Counted from the stretch's first letter, positions 7,485 through 16,305 are shown. The stretch is DNA of 42,630 nt from Candidatus Borkfalkia faecipullorum (GCA_019114245.1 DXFX01000043.1:1-42630), one strand, 5' to 3'. Notes: generated by a model from the letters alone, not told the origin. Made by a program: numbers and translations.

Positions 7485-7554
7485 CATCCCGCATTGCAAA
7501 GTGCGGGATGCAAAATATGTTTTCTATGTAACGTGCGCATATAAACATAGAAAA
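7485..7554 (+). promoter_or_regulatory. Two hairpins before the major pilin gene, the second touching its ribosome site
   Basis: The first hairpin is CATCCCGCA / TGCGGGATG (7485-7493 with 7502-7510), a 9-bp perfect stem. The second is TTTTCTATGT / ACATAGAAAA (7520-7529 with 7545-7554), a 10-bp perfect stem with a 15-nt loop. The second ends exactly where GGAG of the pilin ribosome site begins. No convincing promoter lies between 7465 and 7565. The hairpins may protect a processed pilin mRNA or control its translation; this is inferred. Confidence 0.6.
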
Positions 7555-7565
7555 GGAGAAAAATT

Positions 7566-7991
7566 ATGATTAAGAAGTTTAAGAAAGCTTTTACGATTAC
7601 AGAGCTTGTTATCGTTATCGCGGTCATCGCTATTCTTGCAGCGGTACTTATCCCCACTTTCTCTACCGTTATCAGCAAGGCCAATGAAAGCGCTGCCATG
7701 CAGGAATGCAGAAACGAATGGACTGAAATGTCTGTTGACATCATTGGAAATGAAGAAAAAGGGGACGATTATCTGTTTAAATACAAGAATGGGAAGGACA
7801 CCTACTATTATATTGTGGTGGACGGAAACTTCAATGCAACCAAACTTCCCACGGCTCCTTCAATTCCTGGTACGTTGACGCATGAGAAAAGGACTTTTAG
7901 TGTTCCTGAAACAGGGAAAGTTTCTACCAATAATGAGTATATAACTTATTATGCTCTGGAAGAAACCACTGTATCGACGGTTGGTGAATAA
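7566..7991 (+). CDS. Type IV prepilin, probable major pilin
   Basis: The 141-residue protein begins with a short basic leader, MIKKFKKA, then FTITELVIVIAVIAILAAVL, the class III prepilin segment with Glu at +5. Cleavage would fall between Ala and Phe (A|F) rather than the usual Gly|Phe. The hydrophobic helix is followed by a polar globular domain that begins around residue 36. The base composition is visibly more AT-rich than the neighbours. GGAG lies 7 nt before ATG. The gene is enclosed by hairpins upstream and a terminator downstream, which suggests it is made in larger amounts than the later minor pilins. It would be processed by the prepilin peptidase at 9566. Confidence 0.9.
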   Translation: MIKKFKKAFTITELVIVIAVIAILAAVLIPTFSTVISKANESAAMQECRNEWTEMSVDIIGNEEKGDDYLFKYKNGKDTYYYIVVDGNFNATKLPTAPSIPGTLTHEKRTFSVPETGKVSTNNEYITYYALEETTVSTVGE

Positions 7992-8014
7992 AAAAGCCTA
8001 AAATGATTTAATAA

Positions 8015-8038
8015 GCGGGGCAGATAAAAATGCCCCGC
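8015..8038. other. GC-rich hairpin without a T-run
   Basis: GCGGGGCA / TGCCCCGC, an 8-bp perfect stem with an 8-nt loop, sits 24 bp after the pilin stop. With no T-run after it on the plus strand, it is more likely an mRNA 3'-end stabiliser than a terminator. Confidence 0.5.
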
Positions 8039-8071
8039 AAAACAGCACGTTACATACCAATATCAAATGAG

Positions 8072-8118
8072 AAAAAGGGGGAGCTGAACGAAATACGGCT
8101 GACCCCTTTTTGATTTTT
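8072..8118 (+). terminator. Terminator after the major pilin (probably leaky)
   Basis: AAAAAGGGG pairs with CCCCTTTTT (8103-8111), extended by AGC/GCT inside, with TGATTTTT following. No promoter hexamers are visible in 8112-8183, so the downstream pilus genes presumably depend on read-through. That would set the major pilin above the minor ones. A further small stem, GCGGAAA / TTTCCGC, lies at 8132-8148. Confidence 0.7.
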
Positions 8119-8183
8119 ACAGGAGCGGAGCGCGGAAATTGTTTCCGCACGGCCGCCCGGACAGGAAAGGAGGGCGCGGAAAA

Positions 8184-8732
8184 ATGCAAAAACAGCATAG
8201 CATTGCAAAGCGTGACGGACGCCGCGCCTTTACGCTTGTCGAACTTGTCGTTGCACTGGCGCTGTTTGCCATTGTGGCGGGTATGGTGGTATCTTTTATC
8301 ATCTTCATCAACCGCTTCTCTGAAAAGAGCGCCGAGCAAACGGACAGGATGTACGCGCTTTCTTCTGTCCGTTCGGAAATGGATCACTGGTTTTCCTATT
8401 TTGACAGCGCAGATTATTCGCTCACCATTGCGGCGGACGGAAATTCTGTCAGCGCAACGGGGGCAGGCGGAACGTATTCCGTCACCTTTGTATCGGAAGG
8501 GGGCAATTTCTTTCTCTTCACCTACCCGCGGGAACTGGGCCGCGGAACGCTCAACGAGGGCGAAAACAGATGCGAAGTGCGCGTAGATGCTTACACGTTT
8601 ACGGGCATTCGCTTTTACAATTCTGCAAGCAATGCAAGCTCTGCGCAGTCGGAGCTTCGCTTTACCATATTTTTGCGCGTCGCCAACGGGCAGATCGCGT
8701 GTGAAATCGTGGAAGAGGAGGCGGGTGTATGA
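8184..8732 (+). CDS. Prepilin-like protein (minor pilin)
   Basis: The 182-residue protein has a basic leader ending GRRA, then FTLVELVVALALFAIVAGMV, a class III prepilin helix with Glu at +5. The -1 residue is Ala. The remaining 140 residues form a beta-rich domain as in PulG/PulJ-like minor pseudopilins (cf. AADGNSVSATGAGGTYSVTF). ATG 8184 is preceded 9 nt by GGAGGG; the frame opens further upstream but without a ribosome site. It overlaps the next gene by four bases (ATGA), so the two are translationally coupled. A role in priming pilus assembly is inferred from family knowledge. Confidence 0.88.
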   Translation: MQKQHSIAKRDGRRAFTLVELVVALALFAIVAGMVVSFIIFINRFSEKSAEQTDRMYALSSVRSEMDHWFSYFDSADYSLTIAADGNSVSATGAGGTYSVTFVSEGGNFFLFTYPRELGRGTLNEGENRCEVRVDAYTFTGIRFYNSASNASSAQSELRFTIFLRVANGQIACEIVEEEAGV

Positions 8733-9190
8733 AACTGAAACGCGCCTTTTCAATCGTGGAAATCGTCGTTACCATGGCGCTTGTCGTCCTGTTTACGGCG
8801 GCAGGGCTCACCGCCGCCACGGCAGCCACAACCGCGCAGGAGCGCGCCGCTTCTTCCCTGCAGGCGGACAACGCCGCCGCCGAGCTTTGCGCGGCGTACG
8901 ACAGGGCGTATCAGCAGGGCGCGGAAGGCGCCGCCTTATACAATCAGATCGCAGACAACATCGCTTTCTGTTTCGGCTTTACAATTTCCGCAGAATACAC
9001 GGAAGGGGCGGAACACATATTTTCGCAGGGGGAGCACCTCCTGCAGGCAAGCTTTTCGCAAAGCTCTTATACTTTTTTGTATGAAAGCGGTTCTCTGAAA
9101 GCCGGCGCGGTGACGGAGGGAGGGCTTCTCACCGTCACGGTGACGTTCGGTACGGCGGAGAGGACGCAGCAGCGGGAGGTGGGAGCATGA
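8729..9190 (+). CDS. Prepilin-like protein (minor pilin)
   Basis: The 153 residues begin with the very short leader MKLKRA and the segment FSIVEIVVTMALVVLFTAAG, again with Ala at -1 and Glu at +5. The rest is Ala-rich helix, then a small beta domain. The start overlaps the previous stop (ATGA, 8729-8732), and its own stop overlaps the next start in the same way. Three consecutive ATGA-linked minor pilins match the layout of GspH-I-J-K or ComGC-G style blocks. The exact equivalent cannot be assigned. Confidence 0.85.
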   Translation: MKLKRAFSIVEIVVTMALVVLFTAAGLTAATAATTAQERAASSLQADNAAAELCAAYDRAYQQGAEGAALYNQIADNIAFCFGFTISAEYTEGAEHIFSQGEHLLQASFSQSSYTFLYESGSLKAGAVTEGGLLTVTVTFGTAERTQQREVGA

Positions 9191-9558
9191 AAAACTCTTT
9201 GCGCCGCGCCGTTTCCCTGGAATATGCCGTCGTACTGATGGCGGTGGTTCTCGTCTTTGCCGCATTGCTCATTGCGCTTTCATCCTATTCGTTTGCGCGC
9301 GCGGACGATTACGGGGAATATCTTTCCCGCAAGCAGTTTCTGGACGAGGTGGGGGAATCCTTCCTCGACGGGGAAACAGATCTTGCATCGGTGTATGCGG
9401 ACGGGCTTTCGGAACATTCTCTCACCCTTGCGCAGGATGAAAAGCAGCTTGTCATCAGCCGTCTGCGCAGCGACGGCACGGCGGGCGCGGCCGTCCTCAC
9501 GGTGGTGACGGAGGGGGAAACGCGCACTTGTATCCGCTACGTTTACGGAAAATTGTAG
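9187..9558 (+). CDS. Divergent prepilin-like protein
   Basis: The 123 residues start MKNSLRRA then VSLEYAVVLMAVVLVFAALL. The layout of basic leader and hydrophobic helix is that of a prepilin, but Phe at +1 is absent and Glu falls at +4 if cleavage follows Ala. Cleavage one residue earlier (R|A) would restore Glu at +5. The remaining part is short and acidic, with repeated DGE/DGL segments. It is ATGA-coupled to the gene before and lies 7 bp before the peptidase gene. It could be a GspK- or ComGE-like tip component; confidence in the pilin class is moderate. Confidence 0.7.
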   Translation: MKNSLRRAVSLEYAVVLMAVVLVFAALLIALSSYSFARADDYGEYLSRKQFLDEVGESFLDGETDLASVYADGLSEHSLTLAQDEKQLVISRLRSDGTAGAAVLTVVTEGETRTCIRYVYGKL

Positions 9559-9565
9559 AAAAAAT

Positions 9566-10378
9566 ATGGAACAGTTTTATTACATTACGACCTGCGTGCT
9601 GTTTGCGGTGCTGGGGCTTTGTATCGGGAGCTTTCTCAACGTCCTCATCTACCGACTGCCGCGGGGTATGAATCTTGCCAAACCCGCCTCGCACTGTACG
9701 GTCTGCGGGCATAAGATCGCGTGGTACGACAATATCCCTCTGCTTTCTTATCTGATCTTGCGCGGGAAATGCCGCTCATGCGGGGCGCGCATCTCGCCGC
9801 GCTATTTTCTGGTGGAACTTTCCAACGCCGCCCTGTGGATCTCCTGTTGCCTGGCGGTGTATCGGGACGTAACTTCTATTCCCGTTGCCGCCGTCTATGC
9901 ACTGGCGCTTTCCGTGCTGCTCACGATGGCGGTCACGGACATGGAAAATCTGTTTTTGCCCGATTCTCTGCAGATCGCTCTGTTTGTCATCGCGTTGGCG
10001 GGGGTGTTTACCGATTTGTCGCAGTGGCAGGACAAGCTGTGGGGGCTTCTCCTTGGCGGCGGATTTTTCCTGTTTATCTATTGCCTGTCCTTTGTGCTCT
10101 TTCAAAAGGAAGGGCTCGGGTTCGGGGATGTAAAACTGATGGCGTCGGCAGGGCTCTTGCTCGGCTGGAAGGGCGTGGTGGTGGCCACGGTTCTCGCGGT
10201 TGCCGTTGCCCTTGCAGACATTGTCATCAGAAAACTCTTTTTGCGGCGCGGGGAAACGCTGCCCTGTGCGGAAACGGGGGAGGAATTTGCCTTTGCACCC
10301 TATCTTGCGTTCGGAACGGCGGCGGCATTGTTTTGCGGAACGGCGCTGTTTGACGGATACCTCGCGTTGTTTTTGTGA
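9566..10378 (+). CDS. pilD: Prepilin peptidase / N-methyltransferase
   Basis: This integral membrane aspartic protease cuts prepilin leaders on the cytoplasmic side and can methylate the new N-terminus. The 270 residues show the four-cysteine zinc motif of the N-terminal domain (C44, C47, C69, C72; CTVCGH and CRSCGARISPRY). The catalytic Asp in AVTDMENLFLPD and the GFGDVKLMA motif supply the second Asp. About eight hydrophobic segments are present. The ribosome site is poor (GGAAAA), so coupling with the pilin-like gene 7 bp upstream is likely. Substrates are presumably the four prepilins just before it, all with Ala at -1. Confidence 0.95.
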   Translation: MEQFYYITTCVLFAVLGLCIGSFLNVLIYRLPRGMNLAKPASHCTVCGHKIAWYDNIPLLSYLILRGKCRSCGARISPRYFLVELSNAALWISCCLAVYRDVTSIPVAAVYALALSVLLTMAVTDMENLFLPDSLQIALFVIALAGVFTDLSQWQDKLWGLLLGGGFFLFIYCLSFVLFQKEGLGFGDVKLMASAGLLLGWKGVVVATVLAVAVALADIVIRKLFLRRGETLPCAETGEEFAFAPYLAFGTAAALFCGTALFDGYLALFL

Positions 10379-10393
10379 GAGGGAGGAAAAAGA

Positions 10394-11647
10394 ATGAAAC
10401 TTTTTATCGGCTTTGACATACAGCACAGCGACATTCGTCTGCTGTTGGCGGCAAAGGGCGCGGCGGCGCAGAGTGCGCGCCTGCATTTTATCTCCCGCAT
10501 TTTTACGGACGCATTTTTCCAGGAGGCCACCCGCCTTCTCGACGATTTTTTTGAGGGGATCCCGTCCGCCCGCCATCAGCCCGCGTTTGTCGTTCTGCCT
10601 TCCGCGGCGGTGGGGCTGGAAACGTTCAATCTCCCCAATATGTCGCGCGCCCGCGCACAGGTCGCTCTGGATACGGAGCTGAAAAACCTGTACGAGGACA
10701 GGCTGAAAACAAAAAAGATCAACCGCTTCCTTCTCGTACAGAATAAGGATTATTCGATATACGGTGCAATTTATTTTGACAAAACGCTTGTTTCCCGCAT
10801 CTATAAAATGCTGACGGACGTAAAGATGATCCCCAGGCTGACGACGTATGCAGGGAACGCCCTGCTCGACAGCGCTTTGGGAATGTCCGCCCGCCTGCGC
10901 GGCAAGAGTTTTCTGTTTGCGGACGTGCAGAAGGGGAACACGGTCATCACCCTTTGCAACAAGGGCAAGACGATGGGAACGACAAATTTGCCGCACGGGT
11001 ACGATATTTTAAGTGAGGAAGAAGTATTTTCCGAATACATGATCACCGATCACGTTGCCGCGGAGATCGCCGTCATCAACGCCAGGGAAGCGGCGCGCGC
11101 CAAAGCGCTCACGCAGGCGGGGGCGGATACCTACGCGGAAGAGCCTGCCCAGACCCAGGCGGCGGAAGTTGTCAAAAGCGAAACGGCGGAAGATCCCGAC
11201 GACGAGGATTTCTCCGAAGAGGGCGGACTGAAAGCGGTGGAAGAGGGGGATGCCCCTGCCGCAGAACAGGAAAAGGTCAAGTCCTCCAAAAACAAAATTT
11301 ACCGCAAAATCCCCAAACGTTATCCGAAATTTATGACAAGGGAGGTGCCGCAGACGCCCGAAGGGGTCCTGTACGAAAATTTCAGGATCCTGCTCAAATG
11401 GATGCTGTTGTATGCGCGCCAAGCGGAAACGGCGGAATACCTTTCCAAGCCGGAATTTATCGTCGTAAACCTGCCGCCGAAATACTCTCATCTGACAGAA
11501 CAGGCCAACGAGGAGCAAAAACAGTGCGGAGGTTTGCTCCTGCGTCCCTTTGTTCCTGCGGAAAAGCTTCCCGAACAGGTGCGTGAAAATCTCGATCTGT
11601 ACGGCTGTACCTACGCAAAGCATTACAATGCGAACCACAACTATTGA
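10394..11647 (+). CDS. PilM-like actin-fold pilus assembly protein
   Basis: The 417-residue protein follows prepilin peptidase and precedes PilC. The N-terminus (LFIGFDIQHSDIRLLLAAKG) looks like the phosphate-1 strand of the PilM/FtsA actin fold. A LETFNLPNMSRARAQVALDTEL segment matches the PilM area where membrane-proximal partners are checked. ADVQKGNTVITLCNKGK fits a second phosphate loop. An acidic low-complexity insert (about 240-300) separates this from a C-terminal part of about 100 residues. PilM normally binds PilN, but no PilN is visible here. GGAGG 8 nt upstream supports the start. The assignment rests on layout and weak motifs. Confidence 0.65.
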   Translation: MKLFIGFDIQHSDIRLLLAAKGAAAQSARLHFISRIFTDAFFQEATRLLDDFFEGIPSARHQPAFVVLPSAAVGLETFNLPNMSRARAQVALDTELKNLYEDRLKTKKINRFLLVQNKDYSIYGAIYFDKTLVSRIYKMLTDVKMIPRLTTYAGNALLDSALGMSARLRGKSFLFADVQKGNTVITLCNKGKTMGTTNLPHGYDILSEEEVFSEYMITDHVAAEIAVINAREAARAKALTQAGADTYAEEPAQTQAAEVVKSETAEDPDDEDFSEEGGLKAVEEGDAPAAEQEKVKSSKNKIYRKIPKRYPKFMTREVPQTPEGVLYENFRILLKWMLLYARQAETAEYLSKPEFIVVNLPPKYSHLTEQANEEQKQCGGLLLRPFVPAEKLPEQVRENLDLYGCTYAKHYNANHNY

Positions 11648-11670
11648 GCGTTTGCACGGAGGAAAAGCTG

Positions 11671-12951
11671 GTGAAAAAGTATAAATATCGGGCGGTCAAC
11701 CTCAACGGAAAGAGAATAGAGGGGGTGTTCCTCGCGGAAAACGAGGACGACCTGCGCGCACAGCTCGCCAAACAGAACTTGTTTCTGGTTTCGGCAAAAG
11801 TGCGTTCGGATAAATCCCCCAATGCTTTTTTCTCTGTATCCGGAAAGGTTTCCGTCAACGAATTGTCTACCTTTTGCAGACAGTTTGCCATCATGATCAC
11901 TTCGGGAACGTCCATCATCGATTCGCTCAACGTACTGCGCCGTCAGCCCTATTCCGGGTACCTGCGCTCCGTGCTGGAAATCGTGTACGAGGACGTCAAG
12001 GGCGGCAAACTTTTGTCGGAAGCAATGGCAAAACACAAGCGCGCGTTTCCCAATTTTTTCCGCAGCATGGTGCGCGTGGGGGAGGTCTCGGGCGCGATCG
12101 ACGACGTTCTTCTCTCCGTTGCGGATTATTTTGAGGCGGACAGCAAACTCAAAGCAAAACTGCGCTCCGCGCTCGCCTATCCGTGCATTCTCATTGTCAT
12201 GGCGATCGCGGTGCTCGCGCTGATGGTGGGGTTCATCATCCCCAGTTTTGAAAGCGCCCTTTCCAAACTCAATGTGGATATGCCGCCGCTCACGATCGCC
12301 ATTTACGACATCGGGCATTTCTTCACAAACAACTGGAAGATCATCATTCTCGTCGTTGTGCTGCTGATCGGCTGCTGGATCTTATTTTTAATGAGCAAAA
12401 AGGGCAGATATTTGTGGGATAAATGCAAATATCATCTGCCTTTTGTGCGCGGCATTGTCCGCAACAGCGTTGCGGCGCGCTTTTGCCGTGCGTTTTCCCT
12501 GCTGATGGGCAGCGGCATGGACATCGTGGATGCCATGGACGAGGTCTGTATCGTATTCGGCAACGCCTACGTCGCGGCGCAATTCCGCAAAGCCGCGGAG
12601 GACGTGCGGCAGGGTATGTCTTTCACCACCGCCCTGCAGGCGTACAATCTTTTCCCCACCATGCTGGTGCAGATGGTCTCCGTCGGCGAAAAGACGGCGG
12701 AACTGGACACCGTGCTCGGCCGTTCCACTTCCTTTTTTGAAAATCAGGTGGAGCGCGCCATCACGTCCATCACAAATCTGATACAGCCCGTCATTCTCGT
12801 CATCATCGGCGGTTCGGTGGGCGTGCTGTTCATGGCTATCTATTCTCCGCTTCTGGAAGTGATGAATATGGATCCCACAAACAACGATCCCACCAATGTT
12901 CTGCAAGCGGCGCGCCTCTTTCTTGCACAGGCGCCTATCTTTGGGAGGTAA
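11671..12951 (+). CDS. pilC: Type IV pilus inner-membrane platform protein
   Basis: The 426 residues contain two T2SSF domains, recognised by FCRQFAIMITSGTSIIDSLN in the first and FCRAFSLLMGSGMDIVDAMD in the second. Each is followed by MVRVGE or MVSVGEKTAELD. Three membrane helices are evident around residues 165-190, 210-235 and 370-395. PilC forms the membrane platform turned by PilB. The start is GTG 11671 because GGAGG (11658-11662) precedes it by 8 nt; the frame reaches back over the preceding stop codon through a TTG at 11644. It lies 6 bp upstream of pilB. Confidence 0.93.
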   Translation: MKKYKYRAVNLNGKRIEGVFLAENEDDLRAQLAKQNLFLVSAKVRSDKSPNAFFSVSGKVSVNELSTFCRQFAIMITSGTSIIDSLNVLRRQPYSGYLRSVLEIVYEDVKGGKLLSEAMAKHKRAFPNFFRSMVRVGEVSGAIDDVLLSVADYFEADSKLKAKLRSALAYPCILIVMAIAVLALMVGFIIPSFESALSKLNVDMPPLTIAIYDIGHFFTNNWKIIILVVVLLIGCWILFLMSKKGRYLWDKCKYHLPFVRGIVRNSVAARFCRAFSLLMGSGMDIVDAMDEVCIVFGNAYVAAQFRKAAEDVRQGMSFTTALQAYNLFPTMLVQMVSVGEKTAELDTVLGRSTSFFENQVERAITSITNLIQPVILVIIGGSVGVLFMAIYSPLLEVMNMDPTNNDPTNVLQAARLFLAQAPIFGR

Positions 12952-12957
12952 GGGGGT

Positions 12958-14652
12958 ATGGACTTAAATTACGAGATCCTGCAGTATTACGTCTATAAGC
13001 GCGTGATCAAACACAGGCAGATGAAGGAGATCTACGAGGACTGCACCCGCCTGAATATGCACATCGAAAGCTATATGGTGGCAAAGGGGTACTGCACGCA
13101 GGTCACCGCGCTTGCGGCCCTCGGGGAATTTTTCTGCCTGCCGTATTGCGAAATGGATATGCTGGAAGTGGACAAATCCCTGCTGGAAAACGTCACGTTC
13201 GCTTTCCTGCGCAAGCATAAATTTGTCCCCGTCAGCATGGATAAAAGCGGGAAATTGCTGGTCGCCGTCGCGCGCCCGCTCGATCTTTCCGCCATGTCCA
13301 TGATCAGTCAGGTCTATGTGGGGCCGCTCGACTTCATTCTTGTACCCGCGGTGCAGATAGACGTATTTATCGATTCTATCGTTGCCGTGCAATCCACCAC
13401 GACGGCGCTGGAAGATCTGCAGCGCGCAAAGGACAGGGACATGGTCAATGCGGCGCGCGACGATCTGCCGCCCAGCGTGATCGACCGAGAGGACGACGTC
13501 ATAAACAATCCTTCCGTCCGCCTCGTCGATTCCATCATCAAGGAGGCCATTCCGTTCCGCGCCAGCGATATTCACATCGAACCGTTTGAAAAGACGGTCA
13601 AGGTGCGCTACCGTATCGACGGCGATCTGCAGGTGCGCGCGGAATTCCCCATCGAAAACTATCCCGCCATCTGCGCGAGGCTGAAAATTCTTTCGGGCAT
13701 CTCCATTGCGGAGCGCCGTATCCCGCAGGACGGGCGTATCAGCATGGTCATCAACGGAACCGATTACGACTTCCGTGTCTCCACCCTTCCCACCGTTCAC
13801 GGCGAAAAATTCGTTATCCGTATTCTGGATAAAAGCGCGTTCAACTTCACCCGTTCCGACCTCGGCTTTACCGAAGAGGAAAACGCCGTCATCGACAGGA
13901 TCCTCGCGCATTCGTACGGGATCGTGCTGCTTACGGGGCCTACGGGCTGCGGAAAATCCACAACCCTTTATTCCTTTTTGAAAGAGATCAATAAACCCAC
14001 GGTCAACATCGTGACGGTAGAGGACCCTGTGGAATACACCATGCCGGGCATCAGCCAGGTTCAGGTGAACACAAAGGCCAACCTCACGTTTGCAAGCGCC
14101 CTGCGCTCTATTTTGCGTCAGGACCCGGACGTCATCATGGTGGGCGAGATCCGCGACGAGGACACGGCGGAGATCGCCGTTCGCGCCGCCATCACGGGCC
14201 ACCTCGTCTTTTCCACGCTGCACACCAACGACGCGCCCGGCGCCGTCATCCGTCTGGAAGACATGAAAGTCACCGACTATCTCGTCGCGGACGCGGTGGT
14301 CGGGGTCATCGCGCAAAGGCTTGTCAAGCGCCTCTGTCCTGCCTGCAAAAAGCGCGGCAGAACAAACGAGGCGGAAATGAAAATTCTCGGGCTCAGCGAG
14401 CCTGCCTCCATTTTCCGTCCGCAGGGCTGCCAGTTCTGCAACAATACGGGGTATAAGGGCAGGATCGCCGTCCACGAGATCATGTGTATGAGTGACGCCG
14501 TCAAATCCGCCGTCATTCGGGGCGTTCCTCTGGAAGACCTGCGCAAGCTCGCCGAGGAAAACGGCATGGTCAATCTTTGGGACAGCGGCAAATCGCTCGT
14601 ACTCAAAGGGATCACCGACGTTTCCGAACTGATGACGCTTTTTGACGACTGA
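12958..14652 (+). CDS. pilB: Type IV pilus extension ATPase
   Basis: This cytoplasmic hexameric motor drives pilin polymerisation through PilC. The 564 residues comprise an N-terminal MshEN-type domain, an N2 domain and a C-terminal RecA-like domain. Walker A is GPTGCGKSTT near residue 327, the Asp box is VTVEDPVEY, Walker B is VIMVGEIRDEDTAEIA and the His box is HLVFSTLHTNDAP. A zinc-binding tetracysteine is present, CPACKK (about 461) and CQFCNNTGYKGR. It is thus PilB/GspE rather than retraction motor PilT, which lacks the N-terminal domains and zinc site. GGGAGG precedes ATG by 9 nt. The 24-bp gap to the following AAA+ gene contains no terminator. Confidence 0.96.
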   Translation: MDLNYEILQYYVYKRVIKHRQMKEIYEDCTRLNMHIESYMVAKGYCTQVTALAALGEFFCLPYCEMDMLEVDKSLLENVTFAFLRKHKFVPVSMDKSGKLLVAVARPLDLSAMSMISQVYVGPLDFILVPAVQIDVFIDSIVAVQSTTTALEDLQRAKDRDMVNAARDDLPPSVIDREDDVINNPSVRLVDSIIKEAIPFRASDIHIEPFEKTVKVRYRIDGDLQVRAEFPIENYPAICARLKILSGISIAERRIPQDGRISMVINGTDYDFRVSTLPTVHGEKFVIRILDKSAFNFTRSDLGFTEEENAVIDRILAHSYGIVLLTGPTGCGKSTTLYSFLKEINKPTVNIVTVEDPVEYTMPGISQVQVNTKANLTFASALRSILRQDPDVIMVGEIRDEDTAEIAVRAAITGHLVFSTLHTNDAPGAVIRLEDMKVTDYLVADAVVGVIAQRLVKRLCPACKKRGRTNEAEMKILGLSEPASIFRPQGCQFCNNTGYKGRIAVHEIMCMSDAVKSAVIRGVPLEDLRKLAEENGMVNLWDSGKSLVLKGITDVSELMTLFDD

Positions 14653-14676
14653 TATTTCTTTTTTCAGGAGATGTGT

Positions 14677-16305
14677 ATGAAAAAAATCACGAAACTCACT
14701 TGCTTTATCGGACTGAAGCTTCTTGTTTTTTCAGTGGTTGGATGCGCTGTGCTGCTGTTGCTGAACGTGTTCGGCGTGATGCATCCGCAGGCGCAGAGCT
14801 GGTATCTGCTGCTGCTTATCATTGCGGCGGTGCTCATTCAGTGGGCGGTGCTGATCCTCGTTCTGCACCTGCGCTCGGACGAGGAGGGAACGTACTGCGA
14901 AATGGATGCCGGAACGTGGTCCCTTACCTTGCTGCCGATCGCGGCGCTGGTATTTGCGTTTATCGTAATGTATGTTTCCCTGCACTCCACGGTCAGCTTT
15001 TTTGCGCTGGATTTTACCGATTTTCTCGTAATGTTTGCGGTTTTTGCGGCCGTATTTGTCTTTTGTTACCTGCTCTCCTATGCGTACCGTCTCGCCACCA
15101 ACGGCAAGCGGGATTCGGGGGTGCGTTTCGGCAGGAAAAAGCGCTCTGAAAAAGAGAGAGAGCAGGAGATCCTCGACGCGCAGGAACAGGAAAAAGAGGA
15201 AAAGGGGGACGGGATCGTCTTTCCCGATCTTCTGGAAACAGACAGGGAATTTTTGCATCATCCCTATACCCCTTCGCCCTCTTCGCAGGTGACGCTGCGC
15301 AAACTTTGCGACGGGTTCAATATGTACCTGGAAAGCAAGGGAATGTTCTATAAAATAGACACGCTCCGTTCCTTTGTGGCGGGACTTGCCTGCTCGCATT
15401 TCCTCATTCTCGAAGGGCTTTCGGGTACGGGCAAAACCTCTCTGCCCAAGTACTTTGCCGAATACATAGGCTGCAACATCTGCTTTACGTCTGTGCAGGC
15501 TTCGTGGAAAGACAGGGGAGACATTCTCGGTTACTACAACGATTTTACCGCTAAATTCAGGGAAACTCCCTTTTTGCGCGCGCTGTACCGTGCCAATTAC
15601 GAGACGGACGAGATCAACCTCATGGTTCTCGATGAAATGAACCTTTCCCGCGTGGAATACTATTTTGCGGATTTTCTCTCCGTTCTGGAGCTGGATACGA
15701 AAAACTGGAAAATCGAGCTGATGCCCGTTTCCACGGGCGGCGTTCTTCCCGAAAAGCTGGAGGAGTGTTCCGTCCGCATTCCGCAGAACGTGTGGTTCAT
15801 CGGAACGGCAAACAAGGACGATTCCACGTTTACCATCACGGACAAGGTGTACGACCGCGCCATCGTCATCGATTTTTCTTCCCGCAGCGAGTCCGTCACT
15901 TCTTCGCGCAATCTGCCCACGCTGCACATCGGGCAGAACAAGCTTTGCTCCCTGTTTGAGGAGGCATGGCTCACCCCGTCGTATGCGCTCAGCCGCGAGA
16001 TGCGCGATCGCTTTGCAACCGTCACGCAGTTTGTTTTGGACGCTTTCGACGTCAATTTCGGCAACCGTATCCTCAACCAGATCGTGCGCTTTGTCCCCGT
16101 GTACGTCGCCTGCGGCGGTACGGCCGCCAAGGCGCTGGATATCATGTTTTCCCGCAAGATCCTGCGCAAGCTGGAAGGCAGGTTCGAGGACGGCCTGAAA
16201 GGCAACCTCGTCAAACTGGAAAAGCTCATTCTCAGCGAGTTTGACAAAGCTGACTTTTCCGATACCCTTCAGACGATCGCCAGGTTGAAAAGGAAGTTAC
16301 TCTGA
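14677..16305 (+). CDS. Membrane-embedded McrB-type AAA+ NTPase
   Basis: The 542-residue protein starts with four hydrophobic helices (about 8-33, 42-66, 82-102, 113-138), then a charged linker, then a full McrB-family AAA+ domain. Walker A is EGLSGTGKTSLP (about 247). VQASWKDRGDILGYYNDFTA and PFLRALYRAN follow the McrB pattern. Walker B is VLDEMNLSRVEYYFADFLSV (D319, E320), a near-textbook McrB segment. The GTP-type N-x-x-D motif is N379-K-D-D382. ATG 14677 is preferred, since AGGAG (14666-14670) lies 6 nt upstream, while the ATG at 14671 has no spacing. McrB proteins are normally soluble restriction motors; membrane helices and a pilus-operon setting are unusual. The stop overlaps the next start (TGATG). 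Confidence 0.85.
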   Translation: MKKITKLTCFIGLKLLVFSVVGCAVLLLLNVFGVMHPQAQSWYLLLLIIAAVLIQWAVLILVLHLRSDEEGTYCEMDAGTWSLTLLPIAALVFAFIVMYVSLHSTVSFFALDFTDFLVMFAVFAAVFVFCYLLSYAYRLATNGKRDSGVRFGRKKRSEKEREQEILDAQEQEKEEKGDGIVFPDLLETDREFLHHPYTPSPSSQVTLRKLCDGFNMYLESKGMFYKIDTLRSFVAGLACSHFLILEGLSGTGKTSLPKYFAEYIGCNICFTSVQASWKDRGDILGYYNDFTAKFRETPFLRALYRANYETDEINLMVLDEMNLSRVEYYFADFLSVLELDTKNWKIELMPVSTGGVLPEKLEECSVRIPQNVWFIGTANKDDSTFTITDKVYDRAIVIDFSSRSESVTSSRNLPTLHIGQNKLCSLFEEAWLTPSYALSREMRDRFATVTQFVLDAFDVNFGNRILNQIVRFVPVYVACGGTAAKALDIMFSRKILRKLEGRFEDGLKGNLVKLEKLILSEFDKADFSDTLQTIARLKRKLL

